From Diploptera punctata (lineage: Eukaryota > Arthropoda > Insecta > Blattodea > Blaberidae): DNA of 64,000 nt. A program made the translations under genes and the position numbers. Of this stretch, positions 40,635-51,758 are shown in pieces; the first letter of the stretch is position 1; every line of letters begins with the position of its first letter. The notes beneath the pieces are model-generated. The model worked only from the letters and a program-made list of their open reading frames with translations. It was not told the DNA's origin and searched no databases. The stretch spans positions 2,817,501-2,881,500 of the forward strand of contig JASPKZ010007250.1 of NCBI GenBank assembly GCA_030220185.1, given 5' to 3'.

Positions 40635-40635
<1 letters not shown>

Positions 40636-40671
<36 letters not shown>

Positions 40672-40760
40672 TTTATTTATTCTGGCAGAGTTAAGGCCAG
40701 AAGGCCAGCACAAATACAAATAAATATTTGACAAATATAGATATACACTATACTAATTAT
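40636..40760 (-). pseudogene. CR1-like 3' tip with (ATT)n tail
   Basis: On the minus strand: ggccttaactctgccag and the ATT microsatellite (40636-40669), as at 20850-20978. Confidence 0.65.
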
Positions 40761-40904
40761 AAACAGTTAAAGATACATTCAATGTAGCAATGTAAATTTC
40801 ATGTACAAACAACATTTTATACGATATTGTCGGACATAAAACTGCAAAATATTACTAAAATTTTGCAATTTTTCCTCCACTTATTGTAGCTACTCGAATT
40901 CATC

Positions 40905-41000
40905 ACTATTCTAGTTGGCACCAGTGCCACAATGGCCGAAATTCCAATGGAAAAATATCGTCGTCCCCCACGGGGACTCGAAGCAGCGTAAGCTACCGTT
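40905..41000 (-). pseudogene. SINE-C fragment
   Basis: Minus-strand match to the SINE-C head to body junction (ggggactcgaagcagcgtaag, ggccgaaattccaatgg). Confidence 0.6.
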
Positions 41001-41084
41001 CTTATTAAGTTAAATATTATTTCTGATATAAAATATTTCAATTTAAATGTAAAGTGATCACATTTCAGGCCATAGGAGATCCTT

Positions 41085-41312
41085 GGGGTAGGACGTGAAG
41101 GCTCCTACTTTTTTTTAGACAAACCGGCTCTTTATGTCAGCCATGTTGTCAGCCCTGCATCACGGGTACCTTTATCCCGAGATCAAGCGTCAGTTATTCG
41201 TTTCCGTTAGAGGCTGAGTCGAACCTAGGGCTATGGGCCACCAGAACTCGAACCTAGATCTTCCGGTTTGTACCGTATTGTCTTAACAAACGACGCTACG
41301 GTGTGCCCCAAT
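41085..41312 (-). mobile_element. SINE-B, nearly complete
   Basis: Minus strand: head with B-box-like GGTTCGAGTTC at about 41250, body gaaacgaataactgacgc, end cctaccccaaggatctcct. Diverged from the copy at 41355. Confidence 0.72.
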
Positions 41313-41354
41313 ATGTTTAAATTTAGGGTCTAAAATTTTGAGTTGGGAAAAATA

Positions 41355-41630
41355 CTTCCCTAATGGTTAAGGCACTGCCCTACAAGCCGGAAGGACGAGG
41401 GTTCAAGTCCTGGTGGGGTCAGGATTTTTAAACTGACCCAAACCTTCTGGCAGCACTGTGGTCCTGGGGTCGACTCAGCCTCTAACGTAAATGAGTACCA
41501 TTAGCTTATTCTGGGGTAAAGGCGGCCAACCCGGCTGACATCAAGTGCCGAGTGTCTAGAAATAGTGGGATCCTTATACTCCCACTACCCCAAGGGCCTC
41601 CTGAGGCCTCTAGCGGGAATACTTTACATT
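41355..41630 (+). mobile_element. SINE-B, complete reference copy
   Basis: Head has an A box (cctaatggttaaggca) and a B box (GGGTTCAAGTCC, about 41400). The body runs through aaaccttctggcagcac to ccactaccccaagggcctcc. Only 43 bp from the inverted copy at 41085-41312. Confidence 0.82.
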
Positions 41631-41639
41631 CTGTGATAT

Positions 41640-42140
41640 AAACTTTTAATTTATTTTTTTAGACTTGGAGAATATCGGTTATTATCTATGCTGTCGCCTA
41701 CAAGGTTTAATTTAGCTAACGAATTGGAATACATGGAACGGAAATATGTGGAATTGCTATGCAACTGGCAGATTTTCACCAACATATTGACAAGTATAAC
41801 TGGCGTCACGGATTACTGTACACTTGCTATTAATTTTATTTTATAGCGAGGACAAGCTATTTCACCTTTTTGAAATAGTCGAAAATAGCCAGTCATTAGT
41901 GTGTGGACAAGCACAGGATATGTGATATGGGAATGTACAATTAACATCTACTGTGCTAAATCTGTATTTCTGTGTGGCAGCTACGGGTATGAGTAGAATC
42001 TAAACAAGAATTCGTTACATAATGAACTCAAATATGTATGTGGAAGTGCAACTTCCTTGTTCATATTTTTTATATCCATGGTTTGTATCGTCAGGTGCGT
42101 TAAATGTCACTCAGGAACCTAAATCGCCCCCCCCCATCTT
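41640..42140. other. Unassigned stretch
   Basis: No motif or repeat recognised. Confidence 0.35.
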
Positions 42141-42146
42141 CTTCTT

Positions 42147-42465
42147 GTCATCCGCTGTGGTCTCGAGGTAGCGTGCTGCCTTGTCACGCAGCGGGCCCGG
42201 GTTCCATCTCCGGTCGGGGCAGTTTTTCTGGGTGAGGTTTTTATCGGGGTTTTTCCTCACCTGTAAGACAAATGTCAGGAAAACTTTAAGGCCCAAACGG
42301 TCCCCGAAATCATATGGCCATCAACATCATCATCCTTCATCGGTGTGGAAAGCAACGCGAAGCTACCACACCTACAATTCCCTAGTAAAGCTGCAAAGCA
42401 TAGCATGAAAATGCTATGATTGCAGTGAAAGACCTGCCCTCGGGCAGAATTACTATGGATGGATC
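42147..42465 (+). mobile_element. SINE-A, full length
   Basis: tRNA head at the left with B box GGTTCCATCTC (two changes). Short CAT spacer. The end is CGGGCAGAATTACTATGGAT. The TSD is not clear; cttct-rich sequence lies on both sides. Confidence 0.86.
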
Positions 42466-43635
42466 TTCTCTTGGTCGCCCATTATCTCTCCTTCTGGAGG
42501 GTTGGTATATCATCGATTATCGGCTGATTTCTGAGATTGTATTTTGCCACATTTTCTCTTCACATTTAAAAGTTATGACTATTCTATGTCACAGTGTCAA
42601 CAGTTAATGTTAGATTGGAAAACAAGTGACTATTAGGGACGTGTTGACCAATGTGATAACACACGTTCCCGCTAGAGACAATTGTAAACATGTATACTCA
42701 CATATAAGGGTATTCTATCCCAAGAGTTTACTTACGTACATTAGTGGGCAAGTTAAGGTGAGAAAATGTGCGAGTTAGTAGGCCTACATCAGATTAGTTG
42801 TGTGTTAGCGGGTTTTTGTGATACGTTGGCTATACTGACTGAGCAATGACTAATGCATATTTTACATTGCAAATATGCTGATTTTAGGTTACATTTAGAT
42901 CAACTTCTCACTTCATTTTGAGGCATTTATCACTTTTGTGGGGAAAAATCGACATAAACATATTTCTCTCAGGTAATTATACACCTAGTGCAAAAATAAA
43001 TTTCATGTTTTTCGGTTTTTTTTATTTGAATGTATTTTGGCGGTATGGTAACACGGAATCCCAAAAGTTAGTTTAATTTATAAATTTGTAGTTGGTTCCG
43101 GATTGTTTAATTTCTTTTGTACATCATCTTCCATATTAGGCCTATATGGTATGACACACAGGAATTTATAATTTTTGCGAAACTTACATATTTCAGATAA
43201 AATACTTTAAAAATACATTAATTTGAAGCATTAAGGGCCTAAATGACTTACATGGGCAATGTAATATAAGCGTTTTGAGGAAATCCATGCCATGTGTATT
43301 CACTTTTTTTATCTGAATTACCGGAATTACATGGCCTGCTACCTCATATTCTCTAGCCTACATAAAAAACCAATAAACAATTGAAAAATAAGTGTCTATT
43401 ACATTTAAAATTAAATATTTAAGCTGCTCGATGTACAAATCCCTACTACAAGCAGCACAAACGAGTTTTTTTAAATGAATTCACTGTAAATTTTATAAAT
43501 TGTAAGGTTTAACTTGACTAGAAAAAAATAGATGGTCAACGGAACCTTTATGAATATTATAATAATTATACACATATTCTAGGAACATTTTAAGTTACCT
43601 TCCCTACAGCTACAGCCTAAAAATTGCAATTATTG
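42466..43635. other. Unassigned AT-rich stretch, about 1.2 kb
   Basis: No open frame of note, no recognisable element. The longest stretch of the window without any element signature. Confidence 0.4.
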
Positions 43636-43639
43636 ATAA

Positions 43640-44040
43640 TTGTCAAGCTAGAATTGCAAATATCATAAGGTTCTCGCAATACCAGTATTAAAATATGGTA
43701 GTGAAGCATTGGACAATACGAAGAAGGGATGAAAGCCGAATAACAGCAAATGAGATGTGTTTTATGCGCCGTACAGCAGGCTATACAAAGTGGGACCACA
43801 AAAGAAATGAGGAAATTATGAAAGAGTTGGATCCTCTACCATATACAAAACTATCAGAACAACTGGAAAGCCCATCTTCAACGAATTCCGTCTGATAGAA
43901 TTCGAGAAGCCATGCTTCGTTACTGCCTCCAAGGCAAAAGATCGCTGGGACGTCCAAAAAAGCGCTGGATGGAAAATTCCTCTTTGAGACCGTAACAGAC
44001 CACATGGTCTAATTCTTGCATGGGGGATGATGATGATGAT
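43640..44040 (+). pseudogene. LINE-D-related 3' end, (GATGAT) tail
   Basis: VVKHWTIRRRDESRITANEM, CFMRRTAGYTKWDHKRNEEI and then, in another frame, LGRPKKRWMENSSL; the end reads cgtaacagaccacatggtctaa and GATGATGATG. A distinct family member of the LINE-D/B group. Confidence 0.78.
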
Positions 44041-44205
44041 GACAGAAATTAAGATTATCAGAATAATTGAGAGGTTCATTTGTAGGGAATGGATATAAAT
44101 AGACCAACAAAAAAATTATTGTACCAACCTAACCGACAAGTTAGTTTATTCTAGGCCTATATCATTATTTTTGTCTTTGTATTTTTTTCTTCAAGTACAT
44201 TAGAT

Positions 44206-44959
44206 TCAGAAAATAGAAAATTAAAGACCATATTGTTTGCAGATGACCAAATAATAATAGCAAATTCCGAAGATAATCTACAGAAAGGTCTGTATGAACT
44301 TAACAAAATTACAGAAGAATATGGATTAAAGATATCTACAGAAAAAACAAAAATTATGGCATTTCAAGGTGTAGATCCTGTCAGAAGTAAAATTGTACTG
44401 GACAATAAAATTTTGGAGCAGGTGAATAATTTTACATATCTAGGATGCAATATCTCATATGAAGAAGAAAAGGATGTAAATGCAAAAATATCTAAATTTT
44501 TTAAAAATTTAAGAGTTAATAAATTCTATCTTTAAGCCACAGTCCAAAAGCATTCAAGACTGAAAGTGTATAAAACACTGGCTCTTCCAACTCTTTTGTA
44601 TGGTAGCGAAATATGGACGTTGAAACAGAAGGATATACAGAGACTTAGATCTGCTGAAATGAGATACCTTCGGAGGACTGCAGGATACACACTACTAGAT
44701 CACAAAAAAATGAAGACATCTTAAAAGAATTACACATGGAATCTTTAGAAAACAAAATTTCTGATTATAAGTCAAGATGGATGCAACATGTTCATCGAAT
44801 GGAAGATCACAGAATACCCAAACAAATGTTAAGATATCAACCTGCAGGAAGAAGAAGACCAGGACGTCCACTCAAAAGACTTTTGGATGGTGTTTCTCTT
44901 TGAGGCCGAAACAGGTCAACAAATGGCCTAAATTCCTGAATGTACTATGATGATGATGA
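44206..44959 (+). mobile_element. LINE-D, longest copy, 10-bp TSD
   Basis: tacattagat at 44196-44205 and 44960-44969 bounds it. The first frame (44233-44535) has the catalytic box MFADDQIIIANSEDNLQKGL, then MAFQGVDPVRSKIVLDNKIL and YLGCNISYEEEKDVNAKISK. A short deletion near 44530 shifts the frame; the rest (LALPTLLYGSEIWTLKQKD, MRYLRRTAGYTLLDHKK) follows and ends in GATGATGAT. Confidence 0.92.
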
Positions 44960-44989
44960 TACATTAGATAGGGACAGTCTACCGAAAAT

Positions 44990-45155
44990 CTTAACTTGCC
45001 TTGTTTATGTACATTTTACCACTAGTTTCATTTTTTATTTTATTTTCATTGACATTATTATGTTATCGATTTTACTCTTAAGACATTACATTATAATTGG
45101 TCAAATTTTCATTTAGGTTTTAATATTAGAGTTTATTGTAAGTTTGCTTTACCGA
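44990..45155. other. Unassigned stretch
   Basis: AT-rich; possibly the 5' side of the CR1-like 3' UTR. Confidence 0.3.
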
Positions 45156-45159
45156 TTTT

Positions 45160-45405
45160 TTGAGAGGAAACCAATTCCCACTTTATTCTTAATCTTGGGG
45201 TGGGGGTATCAACCTGAACGTCTGCAAACGGGCGTTTTTTTAAATATTTTATATCTTATTAGCATATTTCCCATTATTAGTTGTAATCACATATTTATAT
45301 GAAAGTAATGTTTTATTATAATATAACATATTATGCTTGTGCTGGTGAGTGAAAGAGAAGGCCGCATGGCTTTAACTCCACCGGGATAAATAAATAAATA
45401 AAATG
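45160..45405 (+). pseudogene. CR1-like 3' UTR and tail
   Basis: Ends agagaaggccgcatggc, then tttaactccaccgg and (AAAT)n. It matches the 3' UTR at 20850-20925 with changes. Confidence 0.58.
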
Positions 45406-45407
45406 AG

Positions 45408-45905
45408 ACCAGTACAGTTTTTAGGTACGGTAATATATTTCTTTGCAATGTCCAATACTTTCTTCTAAAGTTTTTAGGTCAGGTTTCTGGGACAGATTTA
45501 TAACTAGGAAACTGCATCGACATTTCGTATTTAAATAATACTTTTAAAGGCATACACATTATCACATGTTTCGCTCATTTATCATTTTTTTCTTTTCATG
45601 AACTACTTTTACCGATGCTATCGATCATACAAATAAGGTTTTCTTTCTTCACGATTTTCATTCTAAACAGCAGATACATTCTCGAATAATTTTACAGGAG
45701 TAAAGTAACATTGAATATTCAATAATAATTATTTTAAATATGATTTTTGGACAAAGATAAATTTTTAAAAATTTAAACATGGTAGATGTATTTCATAATA
45801 CTTAAGATTTTAAATATTTTTTATTAACAACTGCTGACTTCTAATGCTACCCAAAATATTTATACGTAACACTAACAATGGTCTCGATCGAGGAGTACCA
45901 TTTAT
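45408..45905. other. Unassigned AT-rich stretch
   Basis: Nothing recognised. Confidence 0.35.
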
Positions 45906-45907
45906 GT

Positions 45908-46608
45908 GACTATTTAACTCATGCCCCAAATGGGAATCAACGACCAATCACATTTCAATGAATTTTGATTTACAACCAATCGCAGTCGTTTTCACCTGAA
46001 TTTTATCACTTTAGAATCAAGCTCCTCCTTTTTTAACATTCTGAATAGGTCAGAGCATTATTTTGCAGTCACTGACTCTCTAAGAAATACGTTGAATATA
46101 ACAATTTATACATTAAGATGTAAGAATTCTAGAATGCATGTGGCTACCAGATAGTATATATAGGGCACGAATGCTAGCATATAGTGCTTGCGGGAGATAA
46201 TACAAAACATTTGTAGAGATTGGTTATACCACAAAAAAAGGGGAAAAACCACTGTTTGTACTTTCTTAAACGTATTATTTCCCAGGAAATCGCGTTCCAG
46301 AAAAATATAATTGACATATTTACATCATAGGACATTACAAATTAATTAATAACCTATAATGTTGGCTCATTTTATCTCCACTAGGGAGCATTCTTACAAT
46401 GTTTTGCGATCCTTTGGCAATAAATAATATGATCTGGTTGCAGTGATGAACAAGTGGAACGTAACAAACGTTTCTCATTTGTTTTCAAACATCGCCGTTT
46501 ACATTAAATATCTAAATATTTAAAAAAAAAAATCTCTAAATAATGACTTGTGAGTAAACAGCTTGATTTTATTCGTTAAATAGTCCTAACAAATGCCAGT
46601 CTTGATAT
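45908..46608 (-). mobile_element. Repeat D, inverted and diverged copy
   Basis: Ends GACTATTTAACTCATGCCCC (45909) and gttaaatagtcctaacaaatg (46575). It contains about 280 bp of extra interior sequence (about 46090-46370) relative to 16275-16726. The hairpin segment is cut at 46608, at the LINE-C start. Confidence 0.72.
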
Positions 46609-48590
46609 CAAATTCTCTAAATAAACTAGAAATCAAATATCTTATCAAACTGAAACAAAGTGAAAAGCTGGCAGAAGAGCAGAGAAAAATCTTAGAAGAG
46701 GCAGAAAACGACCCTTACCGTGCCCTCCGCCCGAAGAACAAAAGTTCAAACCCAGCATCCCCATGGAGGAATGGAAAGAACATATGAATGGAGTTATCTG
46801 TGCAAAGGAAACGAGACCCATGATGAAGACACCAGTAATACCACAGCTAGAAGAGATCTTTACCATAGAAGAAATTGCCAAAGTCATACAGGAAAGCAAA
46901 AACAACAGAACCCCAGGTCCAGACGGGATTAGAAACGAACACCTAAAACAGACAGCACTAGAACTCCTGCCAATATGGACATCTCTTCTGAACAAGTGCA
47001 TGGAACTAGGGAACATACCGAAAGAATGGAGGAAGTCGACCATCAAACTACTTTACAAGGGTAAAGGGGACACAACCAGCCCGAATGCATATAGAGGGAT
47101 AGCCTTAGAACCCACTGCACTGAAACTCCTAACGAGTATCCTAACAAGACGGTTGGCAGAAAAACTAGAGCCACTACTACCTGAAGAACAATTTGGGTTC
47201 AGAAGAGAAAGATCCACGATAATGGCAGTAAAGAATCTACTGGACCAAACAAAACTCACATTGGAAAAGCCCAAAGGAAAACTATATGTGGCTTTTATAG
47301 ACTATTCGAAAGCCTTCGATTTGGTCAACAGAGAACTGCTTATAGAAAAGCTTGAGGAGCTAATCGGCAGATCAAGTACGACTATACTAATATCAAACAT
47401 CCTGGCTAATAATTATGTCCAAATAGATGACGGAGTGGGCAAATCGGAGTGGCTACCCCAAACGAATGGTGTACTCCAAGGCGACCCACTAAGTCCAATT
47501 TTGTTCAATGCCCTTACGTGTGACGTGGCGAAAGAAATAACAGGAGCCAACATCTATATTTACGCCGATGACATGGCTATCGCAGCGGAAGACATAAACT
47601 CTCTACAGACAGCGATAGATATTCTAACCGGCTGGGCAGAGAGAAATGACATAAAGATAAATGAAGAGAAGACAGAAATGATAGTGTTTAGGAAAGGTGG
47701 TAGACTGACCGAAGCAGAACAAATTAAATGTAATGGGAAAATCCTCAACAGAGTTAACAACTTTAAATATTTAGGCCTCACGATACAAACAACCGGGAAG
47801 AGCTTCAGGCTACATATCAGATCAAGAGCGGTGGCAGCAATAAGGGCAATGAATGAAATTAGGAACATCAGGTTACTGTCAATCAGCACCGCTATGGACT
47901 TGTTCAGATTGAAGGTACTACCCGTACTTGTGTATGGACTCGACTTGATATGGGAATACCTCACATATAAGCAACTGGAAGATATGGAGAAAGTGAAGTC
48001 AAGATACCTCAAGAGACTCTTAGGAGTATCACCGAGTACGAGATCGAGGCTGGTTTACGAACTCACCAGAGAGACGTTTTTAATAGAAGATCTGCGGACA
48101 ACACTACTCCTACCATGTAGTAAGGCCTACAATGTACTCTTGCAAGACCTGCAAGAGAAGAAGAAGGACATACCATCATCATTCTATGCGACCTGTGCGA
48201 TGCAAGACAGACGATGGACAGAATCGAACTGTGAAATGCGTCATATCACTACCAGGCTGGCAGTCCATGGCTTCCATCACAAGATATGCTGCAACAAGAC
48301 ATTTCATGAACCTAACGACATGTGTATATGTGTTTTGTGTTCACAAAAATGTGAAAAGTACCATATTCTGAATTGTAAAAAACGACTTAAATCAATCAGT
48401 GCTTATAGCAAAGACAATTAAGCACTTCACATGTAATATCTGCACAGTCTGTGCGCATTTCTCCTTTATTATTTGTGGCATTACTTACGAATAAATAAAA
48501 CTTAATGAATCGAATTCAAAGCTATGGATCCATTACAAATTTTATTAACTAATGCACTAAGCCAATATTAAATATATTTAGCATAGTTAA
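46609..48590 (+). mobile_element. LINE-C, best-preserved reverse transcriptase element
   Basis: A 5'-truncated LINE that begins in a lysine/glutamate-rich segment (KLKQSEKLAEEQRKILEEAE). A frame change near 46725 separates this from the long frame at 46763-48421. The 3' UTR carries a polyadenylation-like aataaa at 48490. Relatives at 28000-28511 and 34330-34800 are far more decayed. Confidence 0.86.
46763..48421 (+). CDS. LINE-C reverse transcriptase (552 aa)
   Basis: Polymerase motifs in order: KVIQESKNNRTPGPDGIRNE (about residues 39-58, motif 1), LYKGKGDTTSPNAYRGIALE (92-111), EEQFGFRRERSTIMAV (144-159), YVAFIDYSKAFDLVNRELLI (174-193, first catalytic aspartate), GVLQGDPLSPILFNA (236-250) and IYIYADDMAIAAEDINSLQT (264-283, catalytic YADD). 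Then YLGLTIQTTGKSFRLH and VLPVLVYGLDLIWE. The C-terminus has a cysteine/histidine cluster, CICVLCSQKCEKYHILNC (about 519-536). It catalyses cDNA synthesis at the nicked target in intact relatives. All core catalytic residues are visible; the endonuclease is missing. ATG 46763 is probably internal. Not a host gene. Confidence 0.93.
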   Translation: MEEWKEHMNGVICAKETRPMMKTPVIPQLEEIFTIEEIAKVIQESKNNRTPGPDGIRNEHLKQTALELLPIWTSLLNKCMELGNIPKEWRKSTIKLLYKGKGDTTSPNAYRGIALEPTALKLLTSILTRRLAEKLEPLLPEEQFGFRRERSTIMAVKNLLDQTKLTLEKPKGKLYVAFIDYSKAFDLVNRELLIEKLEELIGRSSTTILISNILANNYVQIDDGVGKSEWLPQTNGVLQGDPLSPILFNALTCDVAKEITGANIYIYADDMAIAAEDINSLQTAIDILTGWAERNDIKINEEKTEMIVFRKGGRLTEAEQIKCNGKILNRVNNFKYLGLTIQTTGKSFRLHIRSRAVAAIRAMNEIRNIRLLSISTAMDLFRLKVLPVLVYGLDLIWEYLTYKQLEDMEKVKSRYLKRLLGVSPSTRSRLVYELTRETFLIEDLRTTLLLPCSKAYNVLLQDLQEKKKDIPSSFYATCAMQDRRWTESNCEMRHITTRLAVHGFHHKICCNKTFHEPNDMCICVLCSQKCEKYHILNCKKRLKSISAYSKDN

Positions 48591-49815
48591 GGGGGCCGAC
48601 TGGTGAATTTCAATTTTTTTTTATCTGATTGTTTTGAAAATTTTATCACATACATTATGTGCTTACAGAAGCGTCCCTGTGAAGTGTGGCGTTCATAAGT
48701 AGAATACTTTCAGAATTATGATTTTTAAATCTACTGTTTTTAATATGTATTTTCTAAAAAATGCTCCTTACGATGCATTTTTAAATATTCTCTCATGAAA
48801 TTTGAGATTCAGAGTCTTTATGATTCCACTAAACACATTTGCTACGCAAAAAAAAAATCATAATGGGATGATACTGCTTATTTTTCATTTTTTGAAGAAA
48901 AAAAATTATCCACTCTCACGCATTTTCATCTCAATTTAAAAGAACACACGTGTCTTGGATTAGTAACTGCATAGCAAATTTAATTTAGCATATATTGTGG
49001 AGTATAACCACAACATTTAATTTTTATAGCATAAACATTGCATCATACGGAGCACTCTAAGTTTTGGAAAATGTCAAAAAAAATAAAAATGGAACGGAAA
49101 AAAACACATATTCAAGTTTACGTGTAATGCTGACCACACGTGAAGTGGTCCTTAAAGTCCTTATATCACGGACTGACCACACGTGAAGTGGTCCTTAAAG
49201 TCCTTATATCACGGACTGACCACACGTGAAGTGGTCCTTAAAGTCCTTATTATCACGGACTGACCACACGTGAAGTGGTCCTTAAAGTCCTTATATCACG
49301 GACTGACCACACGTGAAGTGGTCCTAAAAGTCCTTATATCACGGACTGACCACACGTGAAGTGGTCCTTAAAGTCCTTATATCACGGACTGACCACACGT
49401 GAAGTGGTCCTTAAAGTCCTTATATCACGGACTGACCACACGTGAAGTGGTCCTTAAAGTCCTTATATCACGGACTGACCACACGTGAAGTGGTCCTTAA
49501 AGTCCTTATATCACGGACTGACCACACGTGAAGTGGTCCTTAAAGTCCTTATATCACGGACTGACCACACGTGAAGTGGTCCTTAAAGTCCTTATATCAC
49601 GGACTGACCACACGTGAAGTGGTCCTTAAAGTCCTTATATCACGGACTGACCACACGTGAAGTGGTCCTTAAAGTCCTTATATCACGGACTCAATTAATT
49701 AAAATTTAATTAAAAAGAATACACGAAAATGATCATAAATAATCACAGTTATTAAAACAAATAAACAAAAAATGCATTTTTGTCATTTTTTTTTAATTTT
49801 CACCATTCGATGCCC
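48591..49815. mobile_element. TTAA-flanked element with satellite core
   Basis: TTAA at 48587-48590 and 49816-49819. Ends are inverted: GGGGGCCGACTGGTGAA and complement of TTCACCATTCGATGCCC. Related to the ends at 11138 and 63514. The interior is AT-rich, apart from a 560-bp tandem array. No transposase. Confidence 0.8.
49130..49689. repeat. 43-bp tandem array, 13 units
   Basis: Unit begins CTGACCACACGTGAAGTGG and ends TATATCACGGA. Thirteen units fill 560 bp. I see two departures only: one inserted T near 49249 and one T-to-A near 49325. Each unit contains CACGTG and the stem GACCAC/GTGGTC with a 7-nt loop, and a second short pair GTCC/GGAC. Located between the two arms of the TTAA element. 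Confidence 0.96.
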
Positions 49816-49819
49816 TTAA

Positions 49820-50395
49820 TTATTATGCATATATAGAATTAATGTGAAAAGTGCACCTTTGTCCCCGCGTGGGGATTTACGAGTGTTGGTTAGACTAAAA
49901 TTACTTATATAATTGGATAACTCCTACACCCACTACTGATGTTAAAGATATGTGTTATTTCAACTTTTTGTAAGCTTAAATAGTAATTTCATAAACTATC
50001 CTACAATTGTGTCTAAATCTGCTTCACACAGGGCCTAAAATCAGAAGTGTAGTGGAAAGATCTGTAAAAAGACGAAGGATAAAATAGAGTCCGTCACACA
50101 GGAACTGTGTAAATTAAGCCAAAATTTATAACCCGTTTTTCTGGCTTACGGCACATAATATTTATTTTGTTAAATTGGAGAAACTCAATATCTGAACCCA
50201 GTTTATTTGAAACTGCCAGACCGCAGTGAAAACAAATAATGCATAATAATACGTTATTACAAATTCAAAAATGTTGTACAATTTGACTACAATTTAAATA
50301 ACATCTACCAATTCAATTTTCCGTTACATTATTAAAATATTAAATAAATTAAATTGGTGAATAATATTGGATAAATTACCAATTTAAGGGTTAAT
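49820..50395. other. Unassigned stretch; possible MITE end
   Basis: No gene. caatttaagggttaa at about 50380-50394 resembles the right end plus TTAA of the MITE at 23403-23622, but I see no left end. Confidence 0.35.
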
Positions 50396-50399
50396 TTAA

Positions 50400-50720
50400 T
50401 TGTTTGTCATATAGTTAGATGAACCAAAATGGCTGTTGCTAAAGTGAATATTTTACTTTGGGTTTCAGGTAAACCCTCACTTCGAATAGTCGACTTCGCT
50501 GATTTTTAGAAAATACCTTCCTCGTTTTATTTAAACAGCATATACAGAATTTCGTTAGCTAAAGCGATTTTTAAACTCTCGCTTCAGGTCAAATGCTACA
50601 CCTAACAGACCGATTTTCTTGGTTAACGAATTCGACCTTCACTTTTTAATGATTTGCTATACGCCGAGTTTGATTTCCATGAAACATGGTCAGTTTCAGT
50701 ATCTACTAGATAGAATCGGT
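50400..50720 (-). pseudogene. Helitron-like repeat, interior fragment
   Basis: Aligns with the interior of 36472-36958 (tggctgttgctaaagtg, aaaccctcacttcgaat, gcttcaggtcaaatgctac). Ends missing. Confidence 0.5.
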
Positions 50721-50982
50721 GAAGATCTGCAAACATTTTTTCTACTTTTTTTTTAGAAAAACCTCAATAGCTTCATTCCTTCGGGATTCGCTAAATTGTA
50801 TATTACGATGCGAGGTTGGGAAGTGGTATTAACAGAAGAGAGGAAAAATGTATAAAAACCGAGCGATAGCGAGGTTTTTGATTTTCGAGATTCTGTTAAA
50901 CACTTCACAAACGTGCGTTGTGCATTCTTTTTTTGCGCGACGGTGTTTTCAAAATAATAAATAATAGTAAAATAATAACAGG

Positions 50983-51130
50983 AAATGAGTACCAGACGCT
51001 TGTTCTGGGGGGGGGGTAAAGGTGGCTGTCACGCAGGGCTGACATCAAGTGCCAATTGTCCAGAAAAAGTGGGAGCCTTAACCTCCCACTACCCCAAGGG
51101 CCTCTCGAGGCCTGTCGTGGGATCACTTTA
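50983..51130 (+). mobile_element. SINE-B 3' end
   Basis: From gaaatgagtaccagacg through a G9 run to ccactaccccaagggcctc. The head is absent (5' truncated). Confidence 0.78.
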
Positions 51131-51134
51131 CTTT

Positions 51135-51440
51135 AAAATAATAAAATCTTTGTTGGAAATATTTGCGTTCATTATAAACAGTTGACTAACGTTAACAGTG
51201 TGGGCAATGTTTATTAGTTGAAACAACGGGAGGTCTTGAGAACAATTATTGATAACATGACCGCAAGTACGTATTTATTGTTTTATATTGTTTCAAATAA
51301 AGTCCAGTTCATTTAAAATGCAGTGATTTGTTTCGTATAATTTATATTAACTCTACCTTATGGATATTTTCTGTATATACATTGTAGGTAGTATACATAG
51401 AGGGCAGTGGATTTACTTCCCGCACGTGGGTGTAAATATA
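51135..51440 (+). repeat. Repeat F
   Basis: Close to 36965-37300 (acgttaacagtgtgggcaat, gcaagtacgtatttattg, aaataaagtccagttc). Confidence 0.75.
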
Positions 51441-51604
51441 ATATTACAGCATAGTTATTTAGGTTGGCAACCCCGAAAATGTTGCTGTTGTATAATGTGC
51501 TTTATTAATAAAATAATATAATTATAATTACAATAAACCACATAACAAAAATATTTAAAAAATGTATTTAAATTGTTATATTGTCACCATTGATTAATTT
51601 TCCC

Positions 51605-51758
51605 TAAAAATATTTATAACACTAAAGACTTGCTCTCCAATACTTTGAGGTCTTAGAATCTTCATGTTTGATAGCGATACAGTTGCTCAGATGACCTTCG
51701 TCCATTTGTTCATCTGGGTGAATGCATTTCGGTGGAGGCAGACCACTGATTTTGTGAA
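51605..51758 (-). pseudogene. RNase H-type LINE C-terminus, distal part
   Basis: Minus strand: KCIHPDEQMDEGHLSNC, a C-x12-H-x3-C-like knuckle, and KTSKYWRASL. The proximal part is at 52361-52455. Split by an insertion with a 35-bp duplication. Confidence 0.72.

Larger units (their letters stand above)
39190..40635 (+). mobile_element. LINE-B2, 5'-truncated, broken RT
   Basis: Reverse transcriptase from TIKKMKNRKASGVDGIPMEL to the end LGRPFNRRKDQFL, then a GAAGAAGAA tail, in three reading frames. The polymerase breaks near 39655, where the FLDL...DRVKRD motif has lost about 13 nt including the expected KAF segment; a second shift lies near 40080. No endonuclease. Confidence 0.88.

Noticed and set aside
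42466..43635. A candidate promoter or gene in the longest element-free stretch
   Set aside because: No open frame, no motif beyond AT richness; nothing can be supported.
49130..49689. CRISPR-like appearance of the 43-bp array
   Set aside because: Units are contiguous with no variable spacers, and the context is a eukaryotic transposon.
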